A stretch of 39,822 nt of DNA from Snodgrassella alvi (GTDB lineage: Bacteria; Pseudomonadota; Gammaproteobacteria; Burkholderiales; Neisseriaceae), in assembly GCF_002777855.1 (NCBI RefSeq), contig NZ_MEIK01000031.1, positions 1 to 39,822 on the forward strand, given 5' to 3'. Of this stretch, positions 1 to 8,028 are shown one piece after another (within the stretch, counting starts at the first letter, position 1; each line of letters starts with the position of its first letter). The notes below the pieces were generated by a model. That model did not search any database. It saw only the letters and a program-made list of their open reading frames with translations, and was not told the origin of the DNA. The position numbers and the translations under genes are program-made.

Positions 1-1
1 T

Positions 2-43
2 CACGCTAACGGGGTGATTACCGCTTATGCAGGAGGGTTCTAA
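2..43 (+). CDS. 3' end of an unidentified gene, possibly a phage tail protein (partial)
   Basis: One frame is open from the left edge and reads HANGVITAYAGGF before a TAA. It lies directly upstream of a terminator and a phage lysis cassette, so a tail-fibre or other late phage gene would fit. Thirteen residues are too few to identify a family, so both the call and the frame are tentative. Confidence 0.3.
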   Translation, partial: HANGVITAYAGGF

Positions 44-96
44 ACCTCTTTTTCAATCATGCCTAGTAAGAATCTAATTGTCAACTATTAATAACC

Positions 97-120
97 AACA
101 GCCTTTGGGCTGTTTTTTTA
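97..120 (+). terminator. Rho-independent terminator upstream of the lysis genes
   Basis: A perfect 7-bp stem (AACAGCC with GGCTGTT) closes a 4-nt TTTG loop and is followed by a run of T. It would end transcription from the gene to the left, just before the endolysin ribosome binding site. Confidence 0.8.
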
Positions 121-138
121 TGCGTGAAAGGTTTTGAT

Positions 139-570
139 ATGTACAAATTAAGTAAGCGTTCTTTAACTAATCTTCAGGGGGTAAATACTAACCTTGTAAA
201 TGTGGTTCAACGAGCCATTGAAATCGCCAAACAAGATTTCATGGTAACGGAGGGATTGCGCTCCCGTGAGCAATGTTGCATTAACTATGGCAAGGGTAGA
301 ACTGCCCAGCAATGTACACAGAAAGGTGTGCCGGCGAAATACGCACAACCCAACATTAGTAAAGTTACGTGGCTAAATAATCCTTTTGCGAGTAAGCATT
401 CCCAAGGGCGCGCCGTAGATTTGGTACCTTATCCGGTAGACTGGAACGATTTGGCCAAATTCCGTTTAATCGCCGAAGCCATGAAGCAAGCCGCCAAGGA
501 ACTAAATGTCTCCATTAATTGGGGCGGGGATTGGCAGAAAACCAAAGATTATCCACATTTTGAGGTGTAG
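139..570 (+). CDS. M15-family peptidoglycan endopeptidase (phage endolysin)
   Basis: The 143-residue product resembles L-alanyl-D-glutamate or D-Ala-D-Ala peptidases of family M15, such as the phage T5 endolysin type. Visible zinc-site motifs are SKHSQGRAVDL (His87, Asp94) and DYPHFEV (His140), with the family's WGGDW just before the last one. The ATG at 139 is preferred over a GTG at 124 because AAAGG at 127-131 lies 7 nt upstream of it. There is no signal peptide, so the enzyme would need a holin or pinholin to reach the wall, and none is visible. It is followed after 2 nt by the spanin gene, making a phage lysis cassette. The same architecture occurs in tailocins, so a functional prophage is not implied. 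Confidence 0.88.
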   Translation: MYKLSKRSLTNLQGVNTNLVNVVQRAIEIAKQDFMVTEGLRSREQCCINYGKGRTAQQCTQKGVPAKYAQPNISKVTWLNNPFASKHSQGRAVDLVPYPVDWNDLAKFRLIAEAMKQAAKELNVSINWGGDWQKTKDYPHFEV

Positions 571-572
571 CC

Positions 573-908
573 ATGAAGAACGTTAATTACTTGGCCGCTG
601 GCGCGTGGTTGCTGGCGGCCTTAATGTTTCTATTCATCATGCTTAGCTATGGCCACAAGCAATATGAGAACGGCTACCACAAAGGGAAAGACGAAACGCA
701 AAGGCAATATCAAGAGGCTTTGGCCAAACAGCAGCAAGTGGCCCAGCAGGCCAGCCAAAATTACGAGAAACAAAAAGCAGAAAACGAGGTAAAACGAGAT
801 GAACGACAAGCGCAAGTTACAAAAATTGTTAGGGTGCCTGTGTACACTAATGTCTGTCTGGATGCTTCAGGGGTGCGCCTCGTCAACGAAGCCATTAGCA
901 GCCGTTAA
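573..908 (+). CDS. Rz-like inner-membrane spanin (i-spanin)
   Basis: This 111-residue protein has one N-terminal membrane segment (about residues 8-27). A long polar, Gln/Lys/Glu-rich stretch predicted to be a coiled coil follows (about 28-85), then a short tail. That is the layout of Rz-type i-spanins, which span the periplasm and fuse inner and outer membranes in the last step of lysis of Gram-negative hosts. The ATG is 2 nt after the endolysin stop, and a GAGGTG ribosome binding site lies inside the end of that gene. The Rz1-like partner starts inside it in the +1 frame. Sequence identity between spanins is low, so the call rests on architecture and position. Confidence 0.82.
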   Translation: MKNVNYLAAGAWLLAALMFLFIMLSYGHKQYENGYHKGKDETQRQYQEALAKQQQVAQQASQNYEKQKAENEVKRDERQAQVTKIVRVPVYTNVCLDASGVRLVNEAISSR

Positions 909-1062
909 TGTTCCGGCCAACCTTACCGAGCCATGCCCTGCATTAAGCCCGTTAAAGGGCTCAACAGGCGCCGACATTCTCCCGTGGGCAGTTGGGGTGG
1001 TAGAGAAGTACAATGACTGTGCGCGACGGCATAGCGCGCTAGTAAAAGCTGTCGGGGAGTAG
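799..1062 (+). CDS. Rz1-like outer-membrane spanin lipoprotein (o-spanin)
   Basis: The 87-residue product starts inside the Rz-like gene in the +1 frame and runs past its end. It has a basic N-terminus, a hydrophobic segment and a lipobox LQGC, with Cys26 as the expected lipidation site. This leaves a short mature lipoprotein with a few prolines (NVPANLTEPCPALSPLKG). GAGG at 786-789 is a well-spaced ribosome binding site. Nested or overlapping Rz/Rz1 genes are a hallmark of phage spanin pairs: the o-spanin would bind the C-terminus of the i-spanin across the periplasm. It is the last phage gene before a gene-free stretch. Confidence 0.82.
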   Translation: MNDKRKLQKLLGCLCTLMSVWMLQGCASSTKPLAAVNVPANLTEPCPALSPLKGSTGADILPWAVGVVEKYNDCARRHSALVKAVGE

Positions 1063-1644
1063 CGCCTAAATTAAATAGCAATCGTGGTGCGCGGCGCCAC
1101 GGTTGTAGAATATTAAATATAATTACATAAAATAAATTTGTGACAATTCTGTGACAGTAAAAGCTATTATTTTGCGAATATATAACTTGATATGTGTTTT
1201 TTAAAATCCTTTAAAAACTCCATAAAACGGGCGTTTGGGGCAATATGTGGCAGTAAGTAGTGTTATGTGACAAGTATGTAATATTGCATATTACTGGCAC
1301 CACAATAATTCATTATATCAATTATTTTGTGACAAATCTGCGTCACTTATTCCAATTCCAACTTAAATTCCCTTAATTGTATTTCATTCTTTGAATTAAG
1401 CATTTTATATTTATCGCAACCATCAACGTGATGATAAATATACTGAATGTGTTCTAATCACATGCAAAGAAATCACAAATATTTCTTATTAAAACAAAAA
1501 TTTGTGCTAATGGTAAGCTGGCTACTGAACCTAAAAGTTGTATTTGCATGCATCTGAAAAACTATTACTCATTTGGCTCAGTTTTTTCTAAAATGAAAAA
1601 TATTTAAACCAATTATAATCTGTCGCAATAGTACTGGGTAACAG
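1063..1644. other. AT-rich gene-free junction between phage genes and the chromosome
   Basis: No convincing ORF lies here. Near the phage side is an 8-bp hairpin with one wobble pair (1083-1090 with 1094-1101), GC-rich but without a following T-run. The rest is strongly AT-rich and contains several scattered GTGACA words (near 1140, 1151, 1265 and 1330). A prophage attachment site could lie here, but no repeat partner is in the window to show it. Confidence 0.5.
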
Positions 1645-2625
1645 TTATGAAATTGGTTTATTTGTGCGAGCATAGCGTTGCGCCAGTACAGCGCAAATCA
1701 TCAATTGTAGCTGGTGAAAAATCATCAATGGTAAGAGCATTATACCTACCATATTGGCTGGAAACAGAACATTGGCCATAGGTACGCCATTGGCCAAGCT
1801 TTTTTTGGAGCCGCAAAACACAATTGTAATTTCGTCGGCTCGTTTAAAACCTAGTAACCGTGCTACCAGTGTATTGATCGTAATCACCAGAAATAGAATC
1901 ACTAGGCTCAGCATCACAATCATACCAATTGAACCCAGATTTACTTTGTGCCATAAGCCTTCAACTACTGCATCACTGAAAGCCACATACACCACCAGCA
2001 GAATGGAACTTCGGTCTGTACGGTTAATCCAGACTTTGTGCTGATGAATCCAATTGGCTAATAAAGGGCGTGCAAGGTGTCCGATTACAAAAGGTAGCAT
2101 TAATTGCATCAAAATGGATTCTATCGCTGCTGCGGTATCAACGCTGTTGCCACTGGTTGGCATCATCAGTCCAACCAGAACAGGTGATAGAAAAACACCG
2201 AGGATACTTGAGGCAGAAGCACTACAAACAGCAGCAGCCACATTTCCGCCAGCAACGGAGGTAAAGGCAATTGCGGATTGCACAGTGGCGGGTAGGGCGC
2301 ATAAATATAGAAAGCCAAGATAAAGTTCGGGAGAAAGCCAGTTTGGTACCAGTATTCTTAGACATAGACCAATTAGCGGAAACAGGATAAATGTGCTGCA
2401 AAAGACCAATAGATGCAACCGCCAATGTTTGATTCCTTCAGTAACAGCCTGTCGAGACAGCTTGGCACCATGCATAAAAAAAAGTAGTGCAATAGCGATG
2501 GTCGTTAGATAGCTAAAAAAAGTTTTGACGCTGCCCTGACACGGAAGAATAGTAGCAGTACCGACAACCAATAGCATAGCCAGTAAAAACGGGTCTATAT
2601 AGAATTTTTTAAGCAAATTGTTCAT
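1645..2625 (-). CDS. YfeH-like transporter of the bile acid:sodium symporter (SBF) superfamily
   Basis: This 326-residue, highly hydrophobic protein has about nine or ten predicted membrane segments. It belongs to the SBF-like group that includes E. coli YfeH. Recognisable features are the glycine/serine-rich central segment (FTSVAGGNVAAAVCSASASS) and the C-terminal GSKKSLANGVPMA motif typical of this subfamily. The natural substrate of this group is not established, so a sodium-coupled organic anion transporter is as far as the sequence goes. The gene stands alone, with gene-free DNA on its 3' side and the PiT transporter upstream on the same strand behind its own terminator. Confidence 0.85.
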   Translation of the reverse strand: MNNLLKKFYIDPFLLAMLLVVGTATILPCQGSVKTFFSYLTTIAIALLFFMHGAKLSRQAVTEGIKHWRLHLLVFCSTFILFPLIGLCLRILVPNWLSPELYLGFLYLCALPATVQSAIAFTSVAGGNVAAAVCSASASSILGVFLSPVLVGLMMPTSGNSVDTAAAIESILMQLMLPFVIGHLARPLLANWIHQHKVWINRTDRSSILLVVYVAFSDAVVEGLWHKVNLGSIGMIVMLSLVILFLVITINTLVARLLGFKRADEITIVFCGSKKSLANGVPMANVLFPANMVGIMLLPLMIFHQLQLMICAVLAQRYARTNKPIS

Positions 2626-2872
2626 GGCAGCTCAGCGTTTGCGTACGTAATTACAAAAGGCAATATTTTAACGAAAAGTCACTATCACATACAGCTGCTA
2701 GCTGAGTTAAAAAGCATTAATCCGATTCCATAATTGCTTTTAATTACCTTTAAGATAATCACCAAATGTTCAAGGCAACCAATTTAGAAAGAGATTTAAA
2801 ACTTATGATAGACAACATAATTGATAAAATAAATAAATTATCAACAATGGTTTAATTTTGATATGGATGAAC

Positions 2873-2901
2873 AAAAACGCCAGCCTGTATTTGACTGGCG
2901 C
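2873..2901 (-). terminator. Terminator of the PiT transporter gene
   Basis: On the minus strand a 6-bp stem (CGCCAG with CTGGCG; 2895-2900 and 2878-2883) is followed by TTTTTGT. It lies 20 nt past the stop codon of the phosphate transporter gene. Confidence 0.75.
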
Positions 2902-2919
2902 ACTATATTATTGCTGAGA

Positions 2920-4515
2920 TCAGAAAAAAGAATTCAGTCCGAGAAAAATCAAAACCGACAGAATTGCTGCAGAAGGAAGGGTAATAACCCAGGCAAGTGC
3001 TATCGGTTTCATCAGCTTCCAGTTGGCATTATGGTTAACCAGTCCAATTCCTAGTACGGCACCGACCAAAATATGTGTACTGGATACTGGTAAGCCCATC
3101 AGCGTAGCCAGCATTACAATGGCTGCTGAAGATAGTTCGGCGGTAAATCCTGAAGCCGGATGCATTTTAGCAAGATTGGTGCCCACAGTTTGAATTACTT
3201 CTTTGCCGATAAACCACAGGCCAACAATCAGGGCGACGCCAAAAGTAATCATCACAGGTGCTGGAATCATGGCATTGGCATCCATAGCAATATCACCAGT
3301 TCTAATTATGTCCATAATGGCTGCAAACGGGCCTACTGCATTGGATATATCATTGGCTCCATGGCTGAAAGCAAAACCAGCAGCTGTAAATACTTGCATC
3401 CAACTAAACATTAAAAAAGTGGATTTGCTTAAATCTTTACGCTTCAGTGTTTTGGCATAAATAAATGTTGCCATCCAGATCAGGGCACCAATCATGATGA
3501 TTAGCAAAAAATTGGTTACTACGGACAAGCCCAGATGCAGATTGGTTAATCCCTTGAATAACAGCATTGCTGTAATCATCATGCCACCGCAGGCAGAAAT
3601 CAGAGGCACCCAGCTATGTAGAGCTTTAAACGCATCTATACTGTTTTTACGGCTTTCTATATCAGCTAGCTTCTTATAATAATCCGATTCTAGTTCATCT
3701 ACGCTGTAGTCTGGATCACTATAATTTTCCGCATCGCGTGCAATGGCAGAAGAAATTTTGATTTTTTCTGTCTCACTCAGTTGTTCAAACCATGCTTTGT
3801 GCTTTTCCTTATACGCTTTTTTTTCTTGTTTGATTTCTTTCAGAGCTATGTTCATGCGCTCATTGTAATCAAGTACATGCTTTTTAATTTGGCTGAAAAG
3901 AATGAATGACAATGCACCGCCAAGCACAGGAGAAATCACCCATGATAGACCGATTTCGCCCATTTTGTTCCACTGGATTAAATCTAGTGCACTGCTGTTA
4001 CCGGTGACCAGATAGCCCAGACACAGTCCGGCACCAACCAGACCGCCAATCAGAGAGTGGGTAGTTGAAACCGGAAGTCCTTTTTTCGAAGCAATCAGTA
4101 ACCAGATGGCTGCTGCCAGCAATGCAGCTAGCATTACATTTATACATTGTGACGGTGTCAAATGCATGGCACCAAGGTCTATAATACCGTGTCTGATGGT
4201 TTTAGTTACTTCGCCACCGGCAATGACGGCACCGGAAACTTCAAACACTGCAGCTATACCCAGAGCTTGTGGTATTGTAAGGGTACCGGCACCTACGCTG
4301 GTGCCAAAAGAATTGGCTACATCATTGCCACCGATATTGAAAGCCATAAAGGCACCAAAGAGGGTAGCTACAATGAATAATAGCGGTGCATGATGATTGG
4401 TATAGCCTAGTCCCCAGTAAATGAAATAGGCAATGGTGCCAAGTAGCAATGCAGCAAAAGCGTAATTGACCCGTGTAATCAAGGGCGAACGTGCAAAAGA
4501 TGTGTCTGCGGCCAT
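2920..4515 (-). CDS. pit: PiT-family inorganic phosphate transporter
   Basis: The 531-residue integral membrane protein carries the two inverted PHO4 signature repeats. The first is GGNDVANSFGTSVG near residue 62 and the second is GANDISNAVGPFAA near residue 384. Each is followed by a conserved LPVSTTH or LPVSSTH motif. PiT proteins import phosphate, usually as a neutral metal-phosphate complex, with protons or sodium. Between the two halves lies a long, charged, cytoplasmic loop (about 210-300) rich in Lys and Glu, longer than in E. coli PitA. The gene is divergent from thiE, with 114 nt between the starts. No Shine-Dalgarno is obvious upstream of the ATG. No PhoU-like partner gene is adjacent. 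Confidence 0.93.
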   Translation of the reverse strand: MAADTSFARSPLITRVNYAFAALLLGTIAYFIYWGLGYTNHHAPLLFIVATLFGAFMAFNIGGNDVANSFGTSVGAGTLTIPQALGIAAVFEVSGAVIAGGEVTKTIRHGIIDLGAMHLTPSQCINVMLAALLAAAIWLLIASKKGLPVSTTHSLIGGLVGAGLCLGYLVTGNSSALDLIQWNKMGEIGLSWVISPVLGGALSFILFSQIKKHVLDYNERMNIALKEIKQEKKAYKEKHKAWFEQLSETEKIKISSAIARDAENYSDPDYSVDELESDYYKKLADIESRKNSIDAFKALHSWVPLISACGGMMITAMLLFKGLTNLHLGLSVVTNFLLIIMIGALIWMATFIYAKTLKRKDLSKSTFLMFSWMQVFTAAGFAFSHGANDISNAVGPFAAIMDIIRTGDIAMDANAMIPAPVMITFGVALIVGLWFIGKEVIQTVGTNLAKMHPASGFTAELSSAAIVMLATLMGLPVSSTHILVGAVLGIGLVNHNANWKLMKPIALAWVITLPSAAILSVLIFLGLNSFF

Positions 4516-4629
4516 AATGTATTTTTAAGTGGAAAATTCAGAGCCGGCACGTAAACAAGCTATCCAACGTGTGCCATGCTACGTAAAAAAGTGCCATTAT
4601 AAAGATTTTTGTTTCAAAAGGAGTAAATT

Positions 4630-5256
4630 ATGTTCACGAACCCGTTTTTACCCATTGCCGCTCCGCTTAAATTTTATGCAGTCGTTCCTTCTGCAGACTG
4701 GGTAGCCCGAATGGTGGATGCAGGCGCTAATACCGTGCAGCTACGCAATAAAAGCCAGATTGGCTCGGCATTGTACCGTGAAATTGAACGCAGTGTGGCC
4801 TATGCAAAGGATTCACCTACACAATTATTTATCAACGATTTTTGGTGGGAGGCAGTAGATTGTGGTGCCTACGGTGTACATCTTGGACAGGAAGATTTGG
4901 AAAGTGCTGATTTGGTGATGATACAGAGTGCCGGTTTACGGTTAGGAGTGAGTACTCATTCTTCTGAAGAGCTTGCTCTTGCACTTTCAGTAAAGCCAAG
5001 TTATGTAGCCTGTGGGGCAATATTTCCTACCAAAACTAAGACCATGCCTACACAGCCTCAGGGATTAGATAAACTTAGACAATACGTGCTTCAGGCCGGA
5101 AGTACCCCGACGGTAGCCATCGGTGGTATCGATCTGAGTAATGCGCCTGATGTTCTGGCCACCGGTGTTAGTTCTTTGGCAGTAGTGCGAGCGGTAACAG
5201 ATGCGGCTGAACCAGAAAAGGTGGTAAAAGCTTTTCAGGCTCTTTGGAAAGAATAA
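4630..5256 (+). CDS. thiE: Thiamine-phosphate synthase
   Basis: The enzyme couples the pyrimidine diphosphate HMP-PP to thiazole phosphate, giving thiamine monophosphate. The 208-residue TIM-barrel shows the family's motifs in order: QLRNK (37-41) for pyrophosphate, FIND (67-70), HLGQED (84-89), a phosphate loop FPTKTK (132-137) and AIGGI (163-167). An AAAAGGAG ribosome binding site precedes the ATG. No other thi gene is adjacent and the leader is too short for a TPP riboswitch, so thiE appears to be separated from the rest of the pathway here. hemH follows 156 nt downstream on the same strand. Confidence 0.95.
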   Translation: MFTNPFLPIAAPLKFYAVVPSADWVARMVDAGANTVQLRNKSQIGSALYREIERSVAYAKDSPTQLFINDFWWEAVDCGAYGVHLGQEDLESADLVMIQSAGLRLGVSTHSSEELALALSVKPSYVACGAIFPTKTKTMPTQPQGLDKLRQYVLQAGSTPTVAIGGIDLSNAPDVLATGVSSLAVVRAVTDAAEPEKVVKAFQALWKE

Positions 5257-5412
5257 AGAGTGGTACAATTTTTGTCAGTCTTACCCAATTGAAGAGAAAG
5301 ATTATTCTGAATAAATTTAATCTGAAGCAGCATGAATAGTAGTAATAACGTAATCAGCTATACTTGTGAAGCTCAATCATAAACCTGCTTATCCTTTGCC
5401 GGCGCTCTTATT

Positions 5413-6420
5413 ATGTCAAAACCATTTCTTAGCGAACCTGAAACATCTACCACAGACACAGGTGTATTACTGCTGAATCTTGGTACGCCCGAAGCACCAA
5501 CACCTCAGGCTGTACGTCCCTATTTGCGAGAGTTTTTATCAGATCAGCGTGTGGTTGAGTTGCCACGATTTTTATGGCAGCTGCTATTACGTGGCATCAT
5601 CCTGCCTTTAAGGTCAAGGAAAAGTGCTCATGCTTATCAATCCATTTGGCAAGACAATGGTTCTCCGCTTCTGATTGGTACACGGTCCCTCACTCAAGCA
5701 TTGTCTAAAGCTTTACCTGAAAGTGTGATTACCCGGTTTGCTATGACTTATGGTCAGCCAAGTGTGGTGGATGTGGTGCAGGAAATGAAGAAGCAAGGTG
5801 TAGCAAATCTGCTGGTAGTACCTTTGTATCCTCAATATGCAAGTTCAAGTAGTGGTGCGGCACTTGATCAGCTATGGCGAGCTTTACTTAAACAGCGCGT
5901 GCAGATGGCGGTACGAAGTATCACTAGTTTTTGTGCAGATACCAATTATATAAAGACCTTGGCAGCTCATATCCATACGCACTGGAAACAGCATGGACGC
6001 GGGGAATGTTTGTTGTTGAGTTTTCATGGTATTCCATTAGCTCAGCAACAGGCGGGTGATGTTTATGTTGAGCATTGCCGCACCACTACCCAGCATCTGG
6101 TTAGTGAGCTCGGATTGAAAGATAATGAATACCGACTGGCATTTCAGAGCCGGTTTGGTTACGCGCCATGGGTTGGTCCCAGTACTCAGGATTTATTCAA
6201 CCAGCTACCACAGGCTGGAATAAAAAAACTTGATGTAGTATGTCCCGGATTTGTTACTGATTGTCTGGAAACACTAGAAGAGATTAATATTAGGGGTAAA
6301 GCTGATTTTCTGGCTCATGGGGGTGAACAATTTCATTATATTCCATGTATGAGCAGTGAAAATGAATGGGTAAAAATACTAATACCTTTAATCAATCAGA
6401 ATCTGCAAGGCTGGCTGTAA
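5413..6420 (+). CDS. hemH: Ferrochelatase
   Basis: Inserts ferrous iron into protoporphyrin IX, the last step of protoheme synthesis. The 335-residue protein has the active-site SFHGIP motif with the metal-site His205 and the distal motif DCLETLEEI with the catalytic Glu286. The N-terminal GVLLLNLGTPEAP is also typical. The length is standard for bacterial single-domain HemH. No strong Shine-Dalgarno is seen before the ATG, but the conserved N-terminus follows it immediately. A strong two-way terminator lies just after the stop and separates it from the convergent trhP gene. Confidence 0.96.
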   Translation: MSKPFLSEPETSTTDTGVLLLNLGTPEAPTPQAVRPYLREFLSDQRVVELPRFLWQLLLRGIILPLRSRKSAHAYQSIWQDNGSPLLIGTRSLTQALSKALPESVITRFAMTYGQPSVVDVVQEMKKQGVANLLVVPLYPQYASSSSGAALDQLWRALLKQRVQMAVRSITSFCADTNYIKTLAAHIHTHWKQHGRGECLLLSFHGIPLAQQQAGDVYVEHCRTTTQHLVSELGLKDNEYRLAFQSRFGYAPWVGPSTQDLFNQLPQAGIKKLDVVCPGFVTDCLETLEEINIRGKADFLAHGGEQFHYIPCMSSENEWVKILIPLINQNLQGWL

Positions 6421-6436
6421 GTTTCTGGTATCCAAT

Positions 6437-6469
6437 AAAAAGCCATAGAATTTGATTCTATGGCTTTTT
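6437..6469. terminator. Bidirectional terminator between hemH and trhP
   Basis: A perfect 15-bp inverted repeat (AAAAAGCCATAGAAT with its complement) with a 3-nt loop has T-runs on both strands. It serves two convergent genes whose stops are about 60 nt apart. Confidence 0.93.
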
Positions 6470-6479
6470 ACTTATTTGT

Positions 6480-7847
6480 TTAAACTGCTTCGTTCTGCAT
6501 CATAATTCGTGCGATCAAAGCCTTGTCTTTACCTTGCATTTGTGGAATTTTTACTTCGAAACCATTTCCAGCAGCCACTTCTATCGGATAACCTTTACGT
6601 GTCATTTGTTCTAGCCGAATAATTTGATTACCGCTGGGGTGAATAATTTCCAACTGATCACCTACACTGAATTTATTTTTCACCTCAATCGTTGCCCACC
6701 CATCAGCATCAATATCCGTTACCTTGCCAACATATTGGCTTTGCTTGGATAAAGAGTGTCCAGACAAATAATTTTGATATTCCTGAGTTTGATGACGTTC
6801 CAAAAATCCAGTGGTATATCCGCGATTTGCCAGTCCTTCAAGTTCGGCCAGCAGCGAGTAATCAAAAGGTTTTCCAGCAACTGCATCATCAATGGCACGC
6901 CGATATACTTGTGCGGCACGGGCTACATAATAAACCGATTTGGTGCGGCCTTCTACTTTCAGTGAATCCACACCGATCTCAGCTAATTTCGCAACTTGCT
7001 CCACTGCACGTAAATCTTTGGAATTCATGATATAGGTACCGTGCTCATCTTCCATAATCGGCATCATGTCACCGGGTCGATTAGCCTCTTCGATTAAATA
7101 TACTTTATTAGCTAAGGGGTGGCGTTGCTGCTCATTCGGGCCCAACAGGCTCTCATCTGCCAGAGATTGAGCATGCTTGAAATCAAAATCGCGTAATAAC
7201 TGGGCGTCACCGCTGTCACTATCCGACGTATTATGTACTTTATAATCCCAGCGGCAGGCATTAGTGCAGGTACCCTGATTGGGATCACGATGGTTAAAGT
7301 ATCCAGATAGCAGACAGCGGCCGGAATAGGCGATGCATAAAGCACCGTGCACAAATACTTCTAGCTCAATATCTGGACATTGCTGCCGGATTTCAGCAAT
7401 CTCATTGATACTTAGCTCACGTGATAAAATAATACGTTCAATACCGATGCTTTGCCAAAACTGTACACCCCAAGCATTAGTCGTATTGGCCTGTACGGAC
7501 AGATGCACCGGTATTTCCGGCCATTTTTCGCGCACTTTCATAATCAGCCCAGGGTCGGCCATAATCAGTGCGTCTGGCTGCATGGCAATAATTGGTTCCA
7601 TATCAGCCAGATACGTTTTCAGTTTGGCATTATGTGGCAGAATATTACTGGCCAGAAAAAATTTCTTGCCACGAGCGTGTGCTTCAGAAATTCCCTGCTC
7701 CAGTATTGGAAGATGGGCAAATTCATTATTGCGTGCACGTAGAGAATAGCGTGGCGTACCCGCATAGACTGCATCTGCGCCGTAATCAAACGCAGCACGC
7801 ATCCGTTCCAGACCGCCAGCAGGTAATAATAATTCCGGTGCTTTCAT
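6480..7847 (-). CDS. trhP: U32-family tRNA hydroxylation protein TrhP (YegQ)
   Basis: Members of this peptidase-U32-like family (E. coli YegQ/TrhP) are needed for prephenate-dependent formation of 5-hydroxyuridine at tRNA position 34. They carry a cysteine-bound Fe-S cluster rather than acting as proteases. The 455-residue product starts MKAPELLLPAGG, the family's usual N-terminus. The U32 signature ELEVFVHGALC runs from 161 and clustered cysteines are seen at 171, 178, 194 and 198. The frame is open to 7970, but the extra 41 residues lack conserved character and overlap a promoter and hairpin, so the ATG at 7847 is chosen. The gene is divergent from recO. Confidence 0.9.
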   Translation of the reverse strand: MKAPELLLPAGGLERMRAAFDYGADAVYAGTPRYSLRARNNEFAHLPILEQGISEAHARGKKFFLASNILPHNAKLKTYLADMEPIIAMQPDALIMADPGLIMKVREKWPEIPVHLSVQANTTNAWGVQFWQSIGIERIILSRELSINEIAEIRQQCPDIELEVFVHGALCIAYSGRCLLSGYFNHRDPNQGTCTNACRWDYKVHNTSDSDSGDAQLLRDFDFKHAQSLADESLLGPNEQQRHPLANKVYLIEEANRPGDMMPIMEDEHGTYIMNSKDLRAVEQVAKLAEIGVDSLKVEGRTKSVYYVARAAQVYRRAIDDAVAGKPFDYSLLAELEGLANRGYTTGFLERHQTQEYQNYLSGHSLSKQSQYVGKVTDIDADGWATIEVKNKFSVGDQLEIIHPSGNQIIRLEQMTRKGYPIEVAAGNGFEVKIPQMQGKDKALIARIMMQNEAV

Positions 7848-7879
7848 GGGTGTGCAAACTTTCCTGATAGTTTTGAATG

Positions 7880-7919
7880 CTTTCAGGCAGCCGGCTGAAA
7901 AAAACCGGCTGCCTGAAAG
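7880..7919. repeat. 15-bp perfect inverted repeat of DNA-uptake-sequence-like elements
   Basis: Arms at 7880-7894 and 7905-7919 are perfect complements around a 10-nt loop. Each arm contains CGGCTGCCTGAA on one strand or the other, 11 of 12 positions matching the Simonsiella-type DUS dialect AGGCTGCCTGAA. Paired inverted DUS commonly form terminators in Neisseriaceae. Here the pair lies in the presumed leader of trhP, between its promoter and start codon. Confidence 0.7.
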
Positions 7920-7941
7920 TAAAATATCTATTTTTAAAGGA

Positions 7942-7970
7942 ATTATCCGCTTTTTGGCGAATATGGTCAA
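7942..7970 (-). promoter_or_regulatory. Sigma-70-type promoter of trhP
   Basis: On the minus strand TTGACC (7965-7970) and GATAAT (7942-7947) are separated by exactly 17 nt, each 5 of 6 to consensus. Transcription would start near 7935, giving a leader of about 90 nt that contains the inverted repeat at 7880-7919. Confidence 0.7.
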
Positions 7971-8028
7971 TTGTCATGCCATATCGGGCTATAATAATCA
8001 GCAAATCTATCTGATGTAACAACTACTC

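Noticed and set aside
1192-1260. 22-codon ORF in the phage junction
   Set aside because: No ribosome binding site, AT-rich context and no recognisable product.
1557-1586. AAAAACT/AGTTTTT inverted repeat as a terminator of the YfeH-like gene
   Set aside because: The stem is 7 bp with a single G-C pair around a 16-nt loop, and could easily arise by chance in this AT-rich stretch.
4596-4603. Overlapping opposite-strand -10 elements for pit and thiE
   Set aside because: TATAAT on the minus strand and TATAAA on the plus strand overlap, but neither has a reasonable -35 at the right spacing.
7848-7970. N-terminal extension of trhP
   Set aside because: The extra 41 residues are not family-like and would overlap the promoter and the uptake-sequence-like hairpin.
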